Positions 1 through 11,902 of a stretch of DNA of 64,000 bases are shown piece by piece. The notes under the pieces are model-generated. The model was not told the DNA's origin, did no database searches, and saw only the letters and a program-made list of their open reading frames with translations. Origin of the DNA: Bretschneidera sinensis (Eukaryota; Streptophyta; Magnoliopsida; Brassicales; Akaniaceae); the NCBI GenBank assembly GCA_023935145.1, contig CM043705.1:60246584-60310583 (forward strand), in the 5' to 3' direction. The position numbers and the translations under genes are program-made. The first letter of the stretch is position 1, and every line of letters begins with the position of its first letter.

Positions 1-2406
1 AATGGCTGCAGTCTGTTCCAAGGGATTCTCCATGACCGTAGGAAGAGGGGTGACCATCTTTCCTTAGTTGTGATAAGGTTGTCACAGTAAGCAAATGGAC
101 TTTCTTTGGCATTGTACCTATTACTTTTTCTAGAATTGCTTCTGCTTTATGTAAACCTCCTGGATACTTAGACTCAAGTAATGGATGTGTTTCCCCCTTG
201 CAAGTCTTCGCATTTTGATACCCCCAACCTCTTGAACTGTGTTTCAAAAAAAAAAAATAAAGGAAGAATAAGAAGATATGTAACAAATACATATGACACT
301 AGAAATTTACTTGTGATGATCTGGAGAAATACCCTGGAAGAAGATTTTGGTTTTGGTAGTATCCACATTAGAATTTACCCATCTAGCCTATGTATTCAAT
401 GCTTTCTCATATGCAACCGTGCGATCCATGTCTTTGTATGTAGATTCCCCATCCTGAATAACATCACGTCTGTAACGTTAATTTTTTTTAGATGAGAAAT
501 ATCACAAAAAGGCAAGGTTTTTAATTTTGATTTCAACAAAGATTTCGAGAGTAAAAGAAACACAGAAGAACATATGAAAATTTCGTTTTCAGTTTGAATT
601 TGTCAAAGGGTCAAAAATTCCATCATCAAGAATTAATTCTTTCAAATGTCGAAAATTGACAAAAAAATTCCTTGAAATATTACCTATCCAATCGTGGAAA
701 TTGAAGGAATTTTCGAAATATCACACATATTCTGAATTTTATGGGAAAATCCAGTGATTTTTGGTAAAACGATATGAAATGCTCAAGATGCATGAAAATT
801 TGAAATTTCATCGAGACTATGATCCTTGTATGCAAGGTCAGAGTGAACAAATCAGAAATCATGTGGCGAACCAATGTAATGGAAAAGATCCTCGGATATA
901 TATAAGGTTCTATAAAGCTAAAAGTAACTTCAACTAAAATATTTGAAGGATAGACACCTGAGATTACAGTTCAGGGGAATCATCTGTCTTTTTTAATAGA
1001 ATTCAATCTATGAACACAAACATATGAAGTGGGAAAAAGAAAAAGGTCTATATATGATTGATTGCACTTGTCAGTTAAAAAAACTTCTCAATATTTAGAG
1101 ACACAAATTAAGTGTTAATGAAAAACTTACGGTGTTTTGGATCCACTGTGAAGCTACCAATGCCATGTATTGAATATCAATGCATCAATTCCCTTCCATA
1201 TTTCTCCACCGTTAATTGAATTAAGTTTTAGAATTCGCCGACCATTCTCCCTAACAACGTCAACTAGCAGCGCATTGCGGGAGAACATTAACGAAACATT
1301 GTAGCTCTACAAAAAGAAAAATGAAATTGAAGTGCGGTATGATATTTTAGTAATCGTAACAATTTAGTAAATGAGTGGTTAGTGGTTTTATTCTCCACTA
1401 CATGAATTAAGGGTATCATAGATAGATTTTTTTTTATTAAAAATATGGTTTTGAGATTAACTCCATAATATTGACATGACTCATTCAAATGATGCATTGA
1501 AATCTAAATATTCTCCCCAATTATTGAAGGGGACCTCTGAATTATTTTGATGACGAACTTTCTTCTTCTTCACACGGCTTTTCTCTTTTTTTTTTTTAAA
1601 AAAAATATTACACTAACAAGAAAAGTGTAGAGTTCATCACAGAAGTTTAAACGAATACCAAATTTAATCCAAGATAATTTAGACAAAGTAATTCAAAGGA
1701 AAAAGAAAATTCTCCTACCGGGAAGCTAAATGTGGAGAGACCCCTTTTCCTTGTTAAGATATATTTAGCATGTGGTTCTGCTGTATGAAGCAGGCATGTG
1801 AATGACTGCCATTGATTAAGACCCACTTAATCCCCAATAAGCATGATCCGTTTTTCTTTAAATCTCCTCAAGAAATATTTCCCGTTAAATCTGGTTATAT
1901 ATAAAAATTGTCTTATAAATCATGTAATTAATTAGTAAATTAGTAAATGACTTTCGAGAGGAAAATTATGGTTTGAAAATATGTACGTACTTTGGTAACA
2001 TGCATGAATTGGGCTTCCATCTGTACTTAAGATTATCTTTGTCTGGTCAACCATTTTTATGGCAATCAAATTGTTTTTCTATAAAAGGGCAACTTTCTGA
2101 GCTGTAAAAAGGGTAAGAAGACGTAGTATCATTGTGATAATCCCAACTCCCCTCAAAATAATTACAATAATCAATTGTTTCATATCTATATACTTCATAG
2201 CGGTGTTTTGTATTTCAAAGGGTTACTTATATTTCGTACTTACGACAATCATAAACTTTCCAGTAGCCTTTCTTACATGGATAGCAAGGGTCGTCAGGTT
2301 TAAATTTGATCCCGTATTTCTTCCACAATTCTGTGACTTCCTGTTTTCCCCCAAAAAATAGAAAAGCTATAGCATCAGTAACCAATATAGGAAGGCAAGT
2401 ACCCAT
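1..2406 (-). pseudogene. TBL copy A, broken TRICHOME BIREFRINGENCE-LIKE gene (3' end outside window)
   Basis: Leftmost copy of the family, read on the minus strand. Exons by comparison with the plus-strand copies: 1991-2406, 1719-1890, 1131-1306, 311-469 and 1-236 (last exon cut by the window edge). Exon lengths equal the family consensus (416, 172, 176, 159) and the splice dinucleotides I checked are GT/AG. The product would be a PMR5N/PC-esterase protein acting on cell-wall polysaccharide acetylation in the Golgi. Two nonsense codons break it. One is at codon 60 in exon 1, where other copies have Lys (AAA to TAA). The other is in exon 2 exactly at the GDS serine (TCA to TAA at residue 160). 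Cys57 of the N-terminal CxxC pair is also Tyr. Confidence in family is high from the residues around the motifs; pseudogene status follows directly from the stops. Confidence 0.87.
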
Positions 2407-4454
2407 TTTTAATTGTCATTGTTTAACTATAAGACACAAAAATAATTAAGGAGATGGACTTATTACTACTAATTCATTCATTTCTATACAACTCAAAGCC
2501 ACTTGATTAATTAACTCTTAAATACTGTTGTAGTAGTGGAGTAATGAAGCTACTTGATTTAAAGCGTTATAAAAGATAATAATTATGTAGTCCGTAAATC
2601 GTGTAGAGAAAAAAGAAATGATTACTCATCTTCAGTTTCCGCCAATTTACATACGCTTTTTTACGTTGCACTTAAGGATATATTAATTGGTAACTGATTT
2701 GGTGAGTTTGATCTTAATTTTCTGTGAGTTTGAGATTGTAATTTTTTGCCCATTTAATTGGTAGAAGTTTAACTTTAATTATTATAACAAAAAAAGAATT
2801 TAATGCAAAAAGCCTTGGATTTTCTTCTCTTTCATTTTTTTTTATTGTATTCTTGATTCAGTTTCCATGCTAGCTAGCAATTATGGGTTCTCTGATCCAT
2901 TCATATATTTTTTCGGGTAAATTCATTTTGATTTCAAGTGGTTATTTGGTTTTTCACTTTCTCCACTATGAATGGGGTTCAAAACCAATAAAGAATTAGG
3001 AACATCTCCGATGAATGTCACACATCTCACATATCAGCAAATATCAAATTTCATAGTTTGAAAACAAAATCCAAAAAATGGAAGCTAATGACATTTAACG
3101 CAAGTATTCCATAAATTATAATATATACAAACTATGTACTCGTGCAAGGCACGTGCCAACACTATAGTACTGCTGTTGTAGTTAATATTTTAAGCTAATT
3201 TTGTTAACAATGGGAGAAATTAATTTATTTAAAAATTAATGTTATTTGAATTGGATTAGGCAAATAAACATGAAGAACTATTATTTTAAGTGATTTAAGA
3301 TTAATATGTACCTGAGTTTTGAATGTATATAAACTACTTTCAAGACAATGATTTTTTTAAATAAAATTTTTTGGTCGCTATTTGAGTTTGAAATTAAGCA
3401 GAGTTATTTTTTTCTTTTTAATGTTTTTCATATTAAATCAAATAATTACAATATGTGTAATGTAAATGAAATGTTCAGCATCTCATCATTGCCTACGTGA
3501 ATGTTGTCATGATATATATATTAATTACATTACAGTTTTCTCAAAAGATAATTATATGGAGTAATATTTATATCTAAAAAAATAACTCTACTTAATTTCG
3601 AGGGGAATTAGATGAATATTTTAACAAGATAAAGGAAAATCTTTTAAAAAAAGCAGAACTCACAGCATCAAATATTCAATAGGGATGACAACGGAGCGGG
3701 TTTGAACCTCTACCGCCATCTTAGCTAACATACATATGGCCGGATTCAGTGCAACCTCTAGGAGGAGTTGGCCAGAAAGGCAAGAGTTCAATGTAAAATA
3801 AATTGATTGTTTAATTTGTAAAAGATTTGCAATTGTGTAATTAAATTCAAATTGTAATTCTGTGAAGAAAAGAAGATATTGATTTAATGTATTTAACTAC
3901 GTAAAGAGTAGTACTGTCTTATCAACATACAATACTTTTTATTTGGAAGATCATTTGTTTATACAGACTAATAAATTGTGTAGAAGACTGGCATAATTTC
4001 ATAAAATAAAAATAAATCCCGTCAGTCTGAGGAAAAAGAAAACCTTGCTTCTTCAGGTCTTTCTTTATCTCCATTGTGTTAACCTAGTAATTCTTGCTCA
4101 ATGGAAGAAGCAACAATCGTGATTATGCAACACAAATTCCTATATGGTATGCTGACAGGACATAGCTGCTTTCAAATCATTATTTTTTTCTTTTAATGAG
4201 ACATACATCACTAAAAAAACAAAATAATTTTGTGGAAGAAGCAATTTCTACTGCACAAATAGCCCCTGCCATCTTTTAATTGTTTTTCTTATTTTTGGTA
4301 CACTATTTAGCCACTAACTTGTAGATGTAGGCCGGAATAGGATTTTATATAATTTAGTTAGATTTTGATTAGTTATTCAGTAAGGAACAAGGTAAGAATT
4401 ACAAGTGTGTTTCATGTTATGCTTTCTTGTGGAAAACTTTGATTTGAAAATAAT
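2407..4454 (-). other. Spacer upstream of TBL copy A
   Basis: About 2 kb between the start codon of copy A and the last exon of copy B. No gene seen. It is a diverged, reverse-complement version of the 2.11-kb spacers found between the plus-strand copies. Shared landmarks are the TTCGAGGGGAATTAG motif near 3597 and a stretch with GCACGTGCC near 3150, part of the repeated palindrome found in every unit. It presumably holds the promoter of copy A, but no promoter element can be placed with confidence. Confidence 0.6.
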
Positions 4455-4832
4455 CTAGTTCTGAACTAGAGTTGCATATAGGAGTTCATTCGAGGTATCA
4501 GGAAGTCCAAGGAGACGCCAATGGCTGCAGTCTGTTCCAAGGGATTCTCCATGACCATAGGACGAGGGGTGACCATCTTTCCTTAGTTGTGATAAGGTTG
4601 TCACATTAAGCAAATGAACTTTCTTTGGCATTGTACCTATTACTTTTTCTAGAATTGCTTCTGCTTTATGTAAACCTCCTGGATACTTAGACTCAAGCAA
4701 TGGATGTGTTTTCCCTTTGCAAGTCTTTGCATTTTGATCCCCCCAATCTCTTGAATTGCAAGAAGATATATAAACAAATACATATGACACTCTTGTTATG
4801 ATCTAGAGAAACACCTTGGAAGAAGATTTTGG

Positions 4833-4837
4833 TTTTG
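4833..4837. repeat. Target-site duplication, left copy (TTTTG)
   Basis: The five bases TTTTG directly precede the left LTR. The same five bases follow the right LTR at 7684-7688. The uninterrupted family sequence has a single copy at this point in exon 4, so the duplication marks the retrotransposon insertion. Confidence 0.92.
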
Positions 4838-5337
4838 TGATGCAGGAGGATCCAAGTCAGATGATGCTGAGTTGTCAGATAACACGTTGTTGGCACTGAG
4901 ATACCTTGAGTTTGCAGATCGGCACAAAAATAACAGGTGGACTACCTAGAACGGTTGACTGCCATTGATTATGTTGTAGGCCTTCAAATTTGCATTTTCC
5001 AGTTTTAGGAAACTTTCCATTTGCAATTTCCTTTTGTATTCAAGTCATAATTGATTGTCGTTGTTTCTGCCTTAATACAATCGCTTAATTTTAGTAATTT
5101 CCTTAGTTTTCCCTAGGATTATGTTTTCGGGGATTTTTTCCTTTTTTTGCTTTGACCTTATAAATAAGGAGGCCACATACGGAAAAGACAGATTATCATT
5201 ATTATTGGTATTCGCATAATTTTAAATTAAACATGAGAGGTGTTTCTCTGTGTTTTTAGGGTTTCTCTTGTGTGTTTTCCATGTGAAATATCTGTCGAAA
5301 CTAGCCTATAGAATAATCACTATTCTGCCCGACGTCA
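4838..5337 (+). repeat. Gypsy 5' LTR
   Basis: 500 bp, begins TGATGCAGG and ends GACGTCA, thus TG...CA ends. It matches the 3' LTR along its whole length without a net length change. A TATAAATAAGGAGG stretch near 5159-5172 is a candidate TATA region for the element's own promoter. Confidence 0.92.
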
Positions 5338-5339
5338 GT

Positions 5340-5351
5340 TGGTATCAGAGC
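5340..5351 (+). other. Gypsy primer-binding site (initiator Met tRNA)
   Basis: TGGTATCAGAGC begins 2 bases after the 5' LTR. It is the standard plant LTR-retrotransposon primer site, complementary to the 3' end of initiator Met tRNA. Confidence 0.88.
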
Positions 5352-5387
5352 TTCAGCATCTTCCTGGGGTGAGATTTCATCAGTTCC

Positions 5388-7172
5388 ATGGCTGGCGGTC
5401 GTGGTCGTGGTCATCGCGGGCAGGTTCCGAACAAGGAAGCTCCATGCCGTGATCGTAATGTTCAGGATGCGATGATTGAGGATTTACAGAGGCAAGTTGC
5501 AGAGTTAACCCAACGTCTAGCGGTGCAGAATTTCGGTGATTGTGAGATGGAAGATCATGATTCCGATTCCAGTTTCGAAAACCCGCATCACAATCCTGCT
5601 TGATTCTGGGAGCACCATGGTCGGGAAGAATGTTATGGAGACCTCAGTTTCAGAGTGGATCTGCCCGAGTTTTCTAGTACGTTACAGGCCAAGGGATTCG
5701 TCGATTGGTTGAATGAAGTGGAGCGTATTTTCGAGTATAAGGAAGTCCCAGATCATGTCAAAGTGAAACTGGTCGCCATTAAACTCAAAGGCAGAGCATC
5801 TGCGTGGTGGGAGCAGTTGAGGCGCTCACGTGACCAGCAGGGCAAGGCCAAGATCACAGATTGGGAGAAGATGAAGAAGAAGATGAAGGGTCACTTCCTT
5901 CCTTTCGGCTACAGTCGAACCTTGTTTCAGTGACTTCATTCATTGAGGCAAGGCATGAGATTAGTGGATGATTACACGGAGGAGTTCTATCAATTGATAG
6001 CCCGGAATGATTTATCCGAGACGGAGGAGCAGATATTGGCACAGTATTTGGGGGGATTACGGCAGCCCCTACAGGATGTCCTCAGCCTTCACTCACTATG
6101 GACCGTTTCGGAAGCATACCAGCGTGCACTTGCGGTGGAAAAACAGTAGAACAGGAGGCTAATAAACAGAAGCGATCAAAGCAGTCGGCCAGTTCGCCCT
6201 CAGGAATCCCGTCCTTCCCAGCAGCCACCCCAAGGTAACTCTAACCCAAATATTAGATGTTTCAGATGTGGTGAACATGGGCATAAATCGACTGAGTGCA
6301 GGAAGCCTGCTAGTCATAAGGGAAAAAATCTCCTGATTGAGGACGACAGGGTAGACGAAATTGAGGAGATTGGAGAGCCTGTGTATGACGATGATGAAGA
6401 TGGAGATGTGTTGTATGGAGATGGCCATGAGACTCTGGTCATTCGTAAGAGTCTACTGACCCCCAAGGGTGATTCAGGGGACGGTTGGTTGAGAACCAAT
6501 ATTTTCCACACGACCTGCATGGTTGCCGATAAACTCTGCAAGATGATCATTGACAGTGGTAGTTGTGAGAATGTAGTGTCTGAAAAGACTATCCAGAAAC
6601 TACAGTTAAAGATAGATCATCATCCTAAGCCGTATAAATTTTCGTGGCTGAATAAAGGCAGTGAGGTTACAATAGATAGGCGATGCCTAGTGTCGTTTTC
6701 GATTGGTAGGAAATATTTTGATAATGTTTGGTGTGATGTTGTGTCTATGGATGCTTGTCATGTATTGTTAGGCAGACCTTGGTAGTATGATCACAGTGTT
6801 ATTCATGATGGGCGAAAAAATAGATATTCCCTTAGGATCAAAGGGAAGAAGATTGTGTTGGCACCTCGTCGGGAAGGAACCACTCCTACCCCGGTAGCCA
6901 ATAATACTAATCTGCTTTCGATGTCTAGGTTTTTAGCTGAGATTGAACGTGGAGATGTGGTCCATGCTCTGCTGCCTTGTGGGAATAGTGCAGCAGACAT
7001 GAATCCAGATTTACCAGCAGAGGTGCAGCAGCTGCTAGCAGAGTTTTCTGACCTAATGCCAGAGGATCTTCCTCCTGGGTTGCCACATGATGTCTTTAAT
7101 GTGAAACACCTAAGTCCTTATTTTTTGGATTCCGATGAAGCTATTGTGAACTCGAGGACGAGTTTTTTCTGA
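5388..7172 (+). pseudogene. Gypsy gag-protease remnant with deleted pol
   Basis: One reading frame runs from the ATG at 5388 to 7172, interrupted only by in-frame stops at 5601-5603 (TGA), 5931-5933 (TGA), 6147-6149 (TAG) and 6783-6785 (TAG); no frameshift is needed. In order: a Gly/Arg-rich N-terminus; a coiled-coil-like segment (DLQRQVAELTQRL); the gag core (WLNEVERIFEYKEV, ASAWWEQL); a CCHC zinc knuckle at 6258-6299 (CFRCGEHGHKSTEC); an acidic linker; and an aspartic protease with the DSG active site (MIIDSGSCENVVS, near 6544) and the closing LLGRPW. After LPPGLP the frame jumps to HDVFNVKHLSPYF, marking the deletion of reverse transcriptase through integrase. All four stops can be explained as C-to-T changes. 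Confidence 0.88.
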
Positions 7173-7183
7173 CTCGAGGCGAC

Positions 7184-7683
7184 TATTGCAGGAGGATCTG
7201 AGTCAGATGATGCTGAGTTGTCAGATAACACATTGTTGGCACTGAGATACCTTGAGTTTGCAGATCAGCGCAAAAATGGCAGGTGGACTACCTAGAACGG
7301 TTGACTGTCGTTGATTCTGTTTTAGGCCATCAAATTTGTAGTTTCCAGTTTTATGAAACTTTCCATTTGCAATTTCCTTTTGTATTCAAGTCAGAATTGA
7401 CTGCCGTTGATTCTGCCTTAATACAATCGCTTAATTTTAGTAATTTCCTTAGTTTTCCCCAAGATTATGTTTTCGGAGATTTTTTCCTTTTTTTGCTTTG
7501 ACCTTATAAATAAGGAGGCCACATACAGAAAAGACAGATTATCATTATTATTGGTATTTGCATAATTTTACACTAAACATCAAAGGTGTTTCTCTATGTT
7601 TTTAGGGTTTCTCCTGTGTGTTTTCCCTGTGAAATACCTATCGAAACTAGCCTGCAGAATAATCGCTATTCTGCCCAGTGTCA
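7184..7683 (+). repeat. Gypsy 3' LTR
   Basis: 500 bp; the first base pair step is TA instead of TG (TATTGCAGG), so the terminal dinucleotide has mutated, and it ends AGTGTCA. It is followed by TTTTG at 7684-7688, the right copy of the target duplication. Confidence 0.9.
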
Positions 7684-9708
7684 TTTTGGTAGTATCCACA
7701 TTAGAATTTACCCATCTAGCCCATGTATTCAATGCTTTCTCATATTCAACCATGCGATCCATGTCTTTGTATGTAGATTCCCCATCGTGAATAACAACAC
7801 ATCCGTAAAGTTAATTTTTTTTTAGAATAGAAATATCACATAAAAGCAAGGTTTTAATTTTGATTTCAACAAAGATTTCGAGAGTAAAATAAATACAGAA
7901 GTACAAATGAAAATTTCATTTTCAATTTGAAATCATTTGAAATTGTCAAAGGGTGAAAAATTTACTCATCAAGAATTAATTCGTTCAATTGCGGAATTTT
8001 CGAAACATCACATATATTCTGAATTTTCTAGGAAAATCCTGAGATATTTGGTAAAACGATATGAAATGGTCCAGATGTGTGGAAATTTGAAATTTCATCG
8101 AGACTGTGATCCTTGTATGCAAGGTCAGAGTGAACAAATCAGAAATCATGTGACGAACAAATGTAAACGAAAAGATCGTGGTATATATATAAGGTTCTAT
8201 AAAACCAAAAGTAACTTCAACAAATATTTTTGAAGCATAGACACCTGAGATTACAGTTCAAGGGAATCAATTGTCTTTTTTAATAGAATTCAATCTATGA
8301 ACACAAACAAATGAAGTGGGAAAAAGAAATAGGTATATATATGATTGATTGCACTTGTCAGTTAAAAAAATCCTCAATATTTAGAGACACAAATCAAGTG
8401 TTAATGAAAAACTTACAGTGTTTTGGATCCACTGTGAAGCCACCAATGCCATGTATTGAAGATCAATGCATCGATTCCCTTTAATATTTCTCCATCGTTA
8501 ATGGAATTAAGTTTTAAAATTCGCCGACCTTTCTCCCTAACAACGTCAACTAGCAGCACTTTGCCGGAGAACATTAACGAAACATTGTAGCTCTGCAAAA
8601 GGAAAAATGAAATTGAAGTGGGGTATGATATTTTAGTAATTGTAACGATTTAGTAATTAAGAGGTTAGTGGTTTTATTCTCCACTACATGAATTAAGGGT
8701 ATAATAGATAGATTTTTTTTATTAAAAAAATGGTTTATGAGATTAATTCATCATTGGATGAATGTCACAACATCCATAATATTGACGTGACTCATTCAAA
8801 TGATGCATTGAACTCTAAATATTCTCCCCAATTATTGAAGGGGACCTCTGATTTATTTTGATGACGAACTTTCTTCTTCTACGCACTGCTTCTCTCTTTT
8901 TTTTAAAAAAAATACTACACTAACAAGAAAAGTGGTGTTCATCACCAAAGTTTAAACGAATACCAAATTTAACCTAAGATAATTTAGACTATGTAATTCA
9001 AAGGAAAAGAGAAAATTATTTTACTGGGAAGCTAAATGTGGAGAGACTTGTTTTCCTCGTTAAGATATATTTAGCATGTGGTTCTGCTGTATGAAGCATG
9101 CGTGTGACTGCCATTGATTAAGACCCACTGAATCCCCAATAAACATGATCTGTTTTCCTTTAAATCTCCTCAAGAAATCTTTCCCGTTAAATCTGTTTAT
9201 GTATATAAATTGTCATATAAATCATGTAATTAATTATTAAATTAGTAAATGACTTTCGAGTGGAAAATTAAGGTTGGTTAATATGTACGTACTTTGGTAA
9301 CCTGCATGAATTGGGCTTCCATCAGTACTTAAGATAATCTTTGTCTGGTCGACCATTTTTATGGCAATCAAATTGTTTTTCTATAAAAAGGCAACTTTCT
9401 GAGCAGTAAAAAAGGAAAGAAGACGTAGTATCATTGTGATAATCCCAACTCCCCTCAAAATAATTACAATAATCAGTCGTTTCATATCTATATACTTCAT
9501 AGCGGTGTTTCGTATTCCAAAGGGTTACTTTTATTTTGCACTTACGACAATCATAATCTGTCCAATAGCCTTTCTTACATGGATAGCATGGGTCGTCAGG
9601 TTTAAATTTGATCCCGTATTTCTTCCTGAATTCTTTGACTTCCAGTTTTCCCCCAAAAATTTGAAAAGCTATAGCACCAGCAACCAATATAGGAAGCCAA
9701 GCACCCAT

Positions 9709-10806
9709 TTTTAATTGTCAGTGTTTAACTATAAGACACAAAAATAATTAAGGAGATGGACTTATTACTACTAATTCATTCATTTCTATACAACTCAAAG
9801 CCACTTGATTAATTAACTCTTAAATACTGCTGTAGTAGTGGAGTAATTACACTTCTTGATTATAAAAGATAATAATTATGTAGTCCGTAAAACGCGTAGA
9901 GAAAAAAGAAATGATTACTCATCTTCAATTTCCGCCCATTTACATACGCATTTTTACGTTGCACTTAAGGATATATTAATTTGTAACTGAATTGGTGAGC
10001 TCGAGCTTAATTTTCCATGAGTTTGAGATTGTAATTTTTTTTCCATTTAATTGGTAGAAGTTTAACTTTAATTATTATAACAAAAATAGAATTTAATGAA
10101 AAAAGCCTTGGATTTTCTTCTCTTCATTTTTTTAATTGTATTTTTGTTTCAGTTTCCATGCTAGCTAGCAATTATGGGTTCTCTGATCCATTAATATATA
10201 TTTTTTTTGGGTAATTTCATTTTGATTCCATGTGGTTATTTAGTTTTTCACTTTCTCCACTATGAATGCGGTTTAAAACCAATAAAGAATTAGGAGCATC
10301 TCCGATAAATGTCATACATCTCACATATCAGCAAATATCAAATTCGGTAGTTTGAAAACAAAATCAAAAAAATGGAAGCTAATGACATTTTGACGCAAGT
10401 CTTTCAGAAATTATAATATATACAAATTATGTACTCGTGCAATGCACGTGCCAACACTATAGTGTTGTTGTTGTAGTTAATATTTTAAACTAATTTTGTT
10501 AACCATGGGAGAAATTAATTTATTTAAAAATTAATGTTATTTGAATTTGATTAGGCAAATAAACACGAGGAAAATATTATTTTAAGTGATTTAAGATTAA
10601 GTTGTACCTGAATTTTGAATATATATAAACTTCTTTCAAGACAATGATTTTTTTAAATAAAATTTTTAGGTAGCTATTTGAGTTTGAAATTAAGTAGAGT
10701 CATTTTTTTTCTTTTTAATGTTTTTCATATTAAATCAAATAATTACAATATGTGTAAGGTAAATGAAATGTTCAGCATCTCATCATTGCCTACGTGAATG
10801 TTGTCA

Positions 10807-10845
<39 letters not shown>

Positions 10846-10863
10846 TCTTTTGAGAAGACAGTA

Positions 10864-10917
<54 letters not shown>

Positions 10918-11902
10918 TACATTACTGTCTTCTCAAAAGATAATTATATAGAGCAATATTTATACCTAAAAAATAATTACAACGCTTAGATAGAGTACTA
11001 AATTGTGTAGATGAATTCTTTTCTAAATAGAATTAAATCTTTTTTCGAGGGGAATTAGATGAATATTTTAGTAAGATAATGGAAAATCTTTTAAAAATAG
11101 CAGAACTCACAGCATAAAACATTCAATAGGGATGACAACGGAACGGGTTTGAACCTCTACCACCATCTTAGTTAACATACATATGGCCGGATTCCGTGCA
11201 ACCTCTATGAGGAATAGGCACGAAAGCAAGAGTTCAATGTAAAATATTTTGATTGTTTAATTTGTAAAAGATTTGCAATTGTATAAATAAATTCAAATTG
11301 TAATTTCGTGAAGAAAAAAAGATATCGTTTTAATGTATTTAACTGCGTACATAGTAGTACTGTCTTATCAAGATACAATACTTTTTATTTGGAAGATCAC
11401 TTGTTTATATAGAATAATAAATTGTGTAGAAGACTGGCTGAATTTCATAAAATAAAAATAAATCCCGTCAGTCTTAGGAAAAAGAAAACCTTGCTTCTTC
11501 AAGTATTTTTTTTCTCTCCATTGTGTTAACCTAGTAATTCTTGCTCAATGGAAGAAGCAACAATCGTGATTTTGCAACACAAATTCCTATATGGTATGGT
11601 GACAGGACATAGCTGCTTTCAAATTATTATTTTTTTCTTTTGATGACACATACGTCACTAAAAAAAACAAAATAATTTTGTGGAAGAAGCAATTTCTACT
11701 GCAGAAATAGCCTCTCCCATCTTTTAATTCTTTTTCTTATTTTTGGTACTCTATTTAGCCACTCACTAGTACATGTATTCCGGAATAAGATTTTATATAA
11801 TTTAGTTAGATTTTGATTAGTTATTCATTAAGGAACAAAGTAGGAATTACAAGTGTGTTTCATGTTATGCTTTCTTGTGGAAAACTTTGATTTGAAAATA
11901 AT
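9709..11902 (-). other. Spacer upstream of TBL copy B
   Basis: About 2.2 kb between the start of copy B and the last exon of copy C. No gene seen. It is homologous in reverse complement to the plus-strand spacers. It differs by a long TA microsatellite with an inverted repeat (10,809-10,945, annotated separately). A GTGCAATGCAC palindrome next to CACGTG lies near 10,438-10,451. Confidence 0.6.
10809..10945. repeat. TA microsatellites with a 27-bp inverted repeat
   Basis: Two (TA)n tracts (about 10,809-10,840 and 10,868-10,912) flank or fill a foldback. AATTATCTTTTGAGAAGACA... at 10,841-10,867 is repeated as its exact reverse complement at 10,919-10,945. The loop is almost pure TA. Only the right arm is present in the matching spacer of copy A (near 3525-3555), so the left arm is a local inverted duplication. 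Confidence 0.88.

Larger units (their letters stand above)
4838..7683 (+). mobile_element. Ty3/gypsy LTR retrotransposon, internally deleted
   Basis: Complete element bounded by two 500-bp LTRs (4838-5337, 7184-7683) and a TTTTG target duplication. The internal region is only 1,846 bp: a primer-binding site, gag with a CCHC knuckle, an aspartic protease, a short piece from upstream of reverse transcriptase, then directly a tail resembling the end of gypsy polyproteins (FNVKHLSPY) and a CTCGAGGACGAG stretch before the 3' LTR. Reverse transcriptase, RNase H and integrase are absent, so it could move only with help from a relative. The LTRs differ at about 40 of 500 positions by my eye count, so the insertion is not recent. 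It lies antisense to copy B. Confidence 0.93.
4455..9708 (-). pseudogene. TBL copy B, disrupted by a Ty3/gypsy insertion
   Basis: Minus-strand TBL copy. Exons: 9293-9708, 9025-9192, 8417-8592, 7689-7802 plus 4793-4837 (exon 4 split by the retrotransposon), and 4455-4755. Exon 1 encodes the hydrophobic N-terminus, the CxxC pairs and the start of PMR5N. The last exon keeps the DCSH motif (D and H of DxxH). Lesions: nonsense at codon 129 (AGA to TGA); a 4-nt deletion just after the GDS motif (exon 2 is 168 instead of 172 nt); the 2.85-kb insertion in exon 4; intron 3 acceptor AG changed to GG; intron 4 donor GT changed to GA and acceptor AG changed to AA. Without the insertion the gene spans about 2.4 kb, like the other copies. 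It is clearly dead; several lesions may post-date loss of function. Confidence 0.9.

Noticed and set aside
7937..8233. 98-codon plus-strand frame in copy B
   Set aside because: It lies in intron 3 of copy B on the opposite strand, and the homologous intron of other copies has only broken versions of it.
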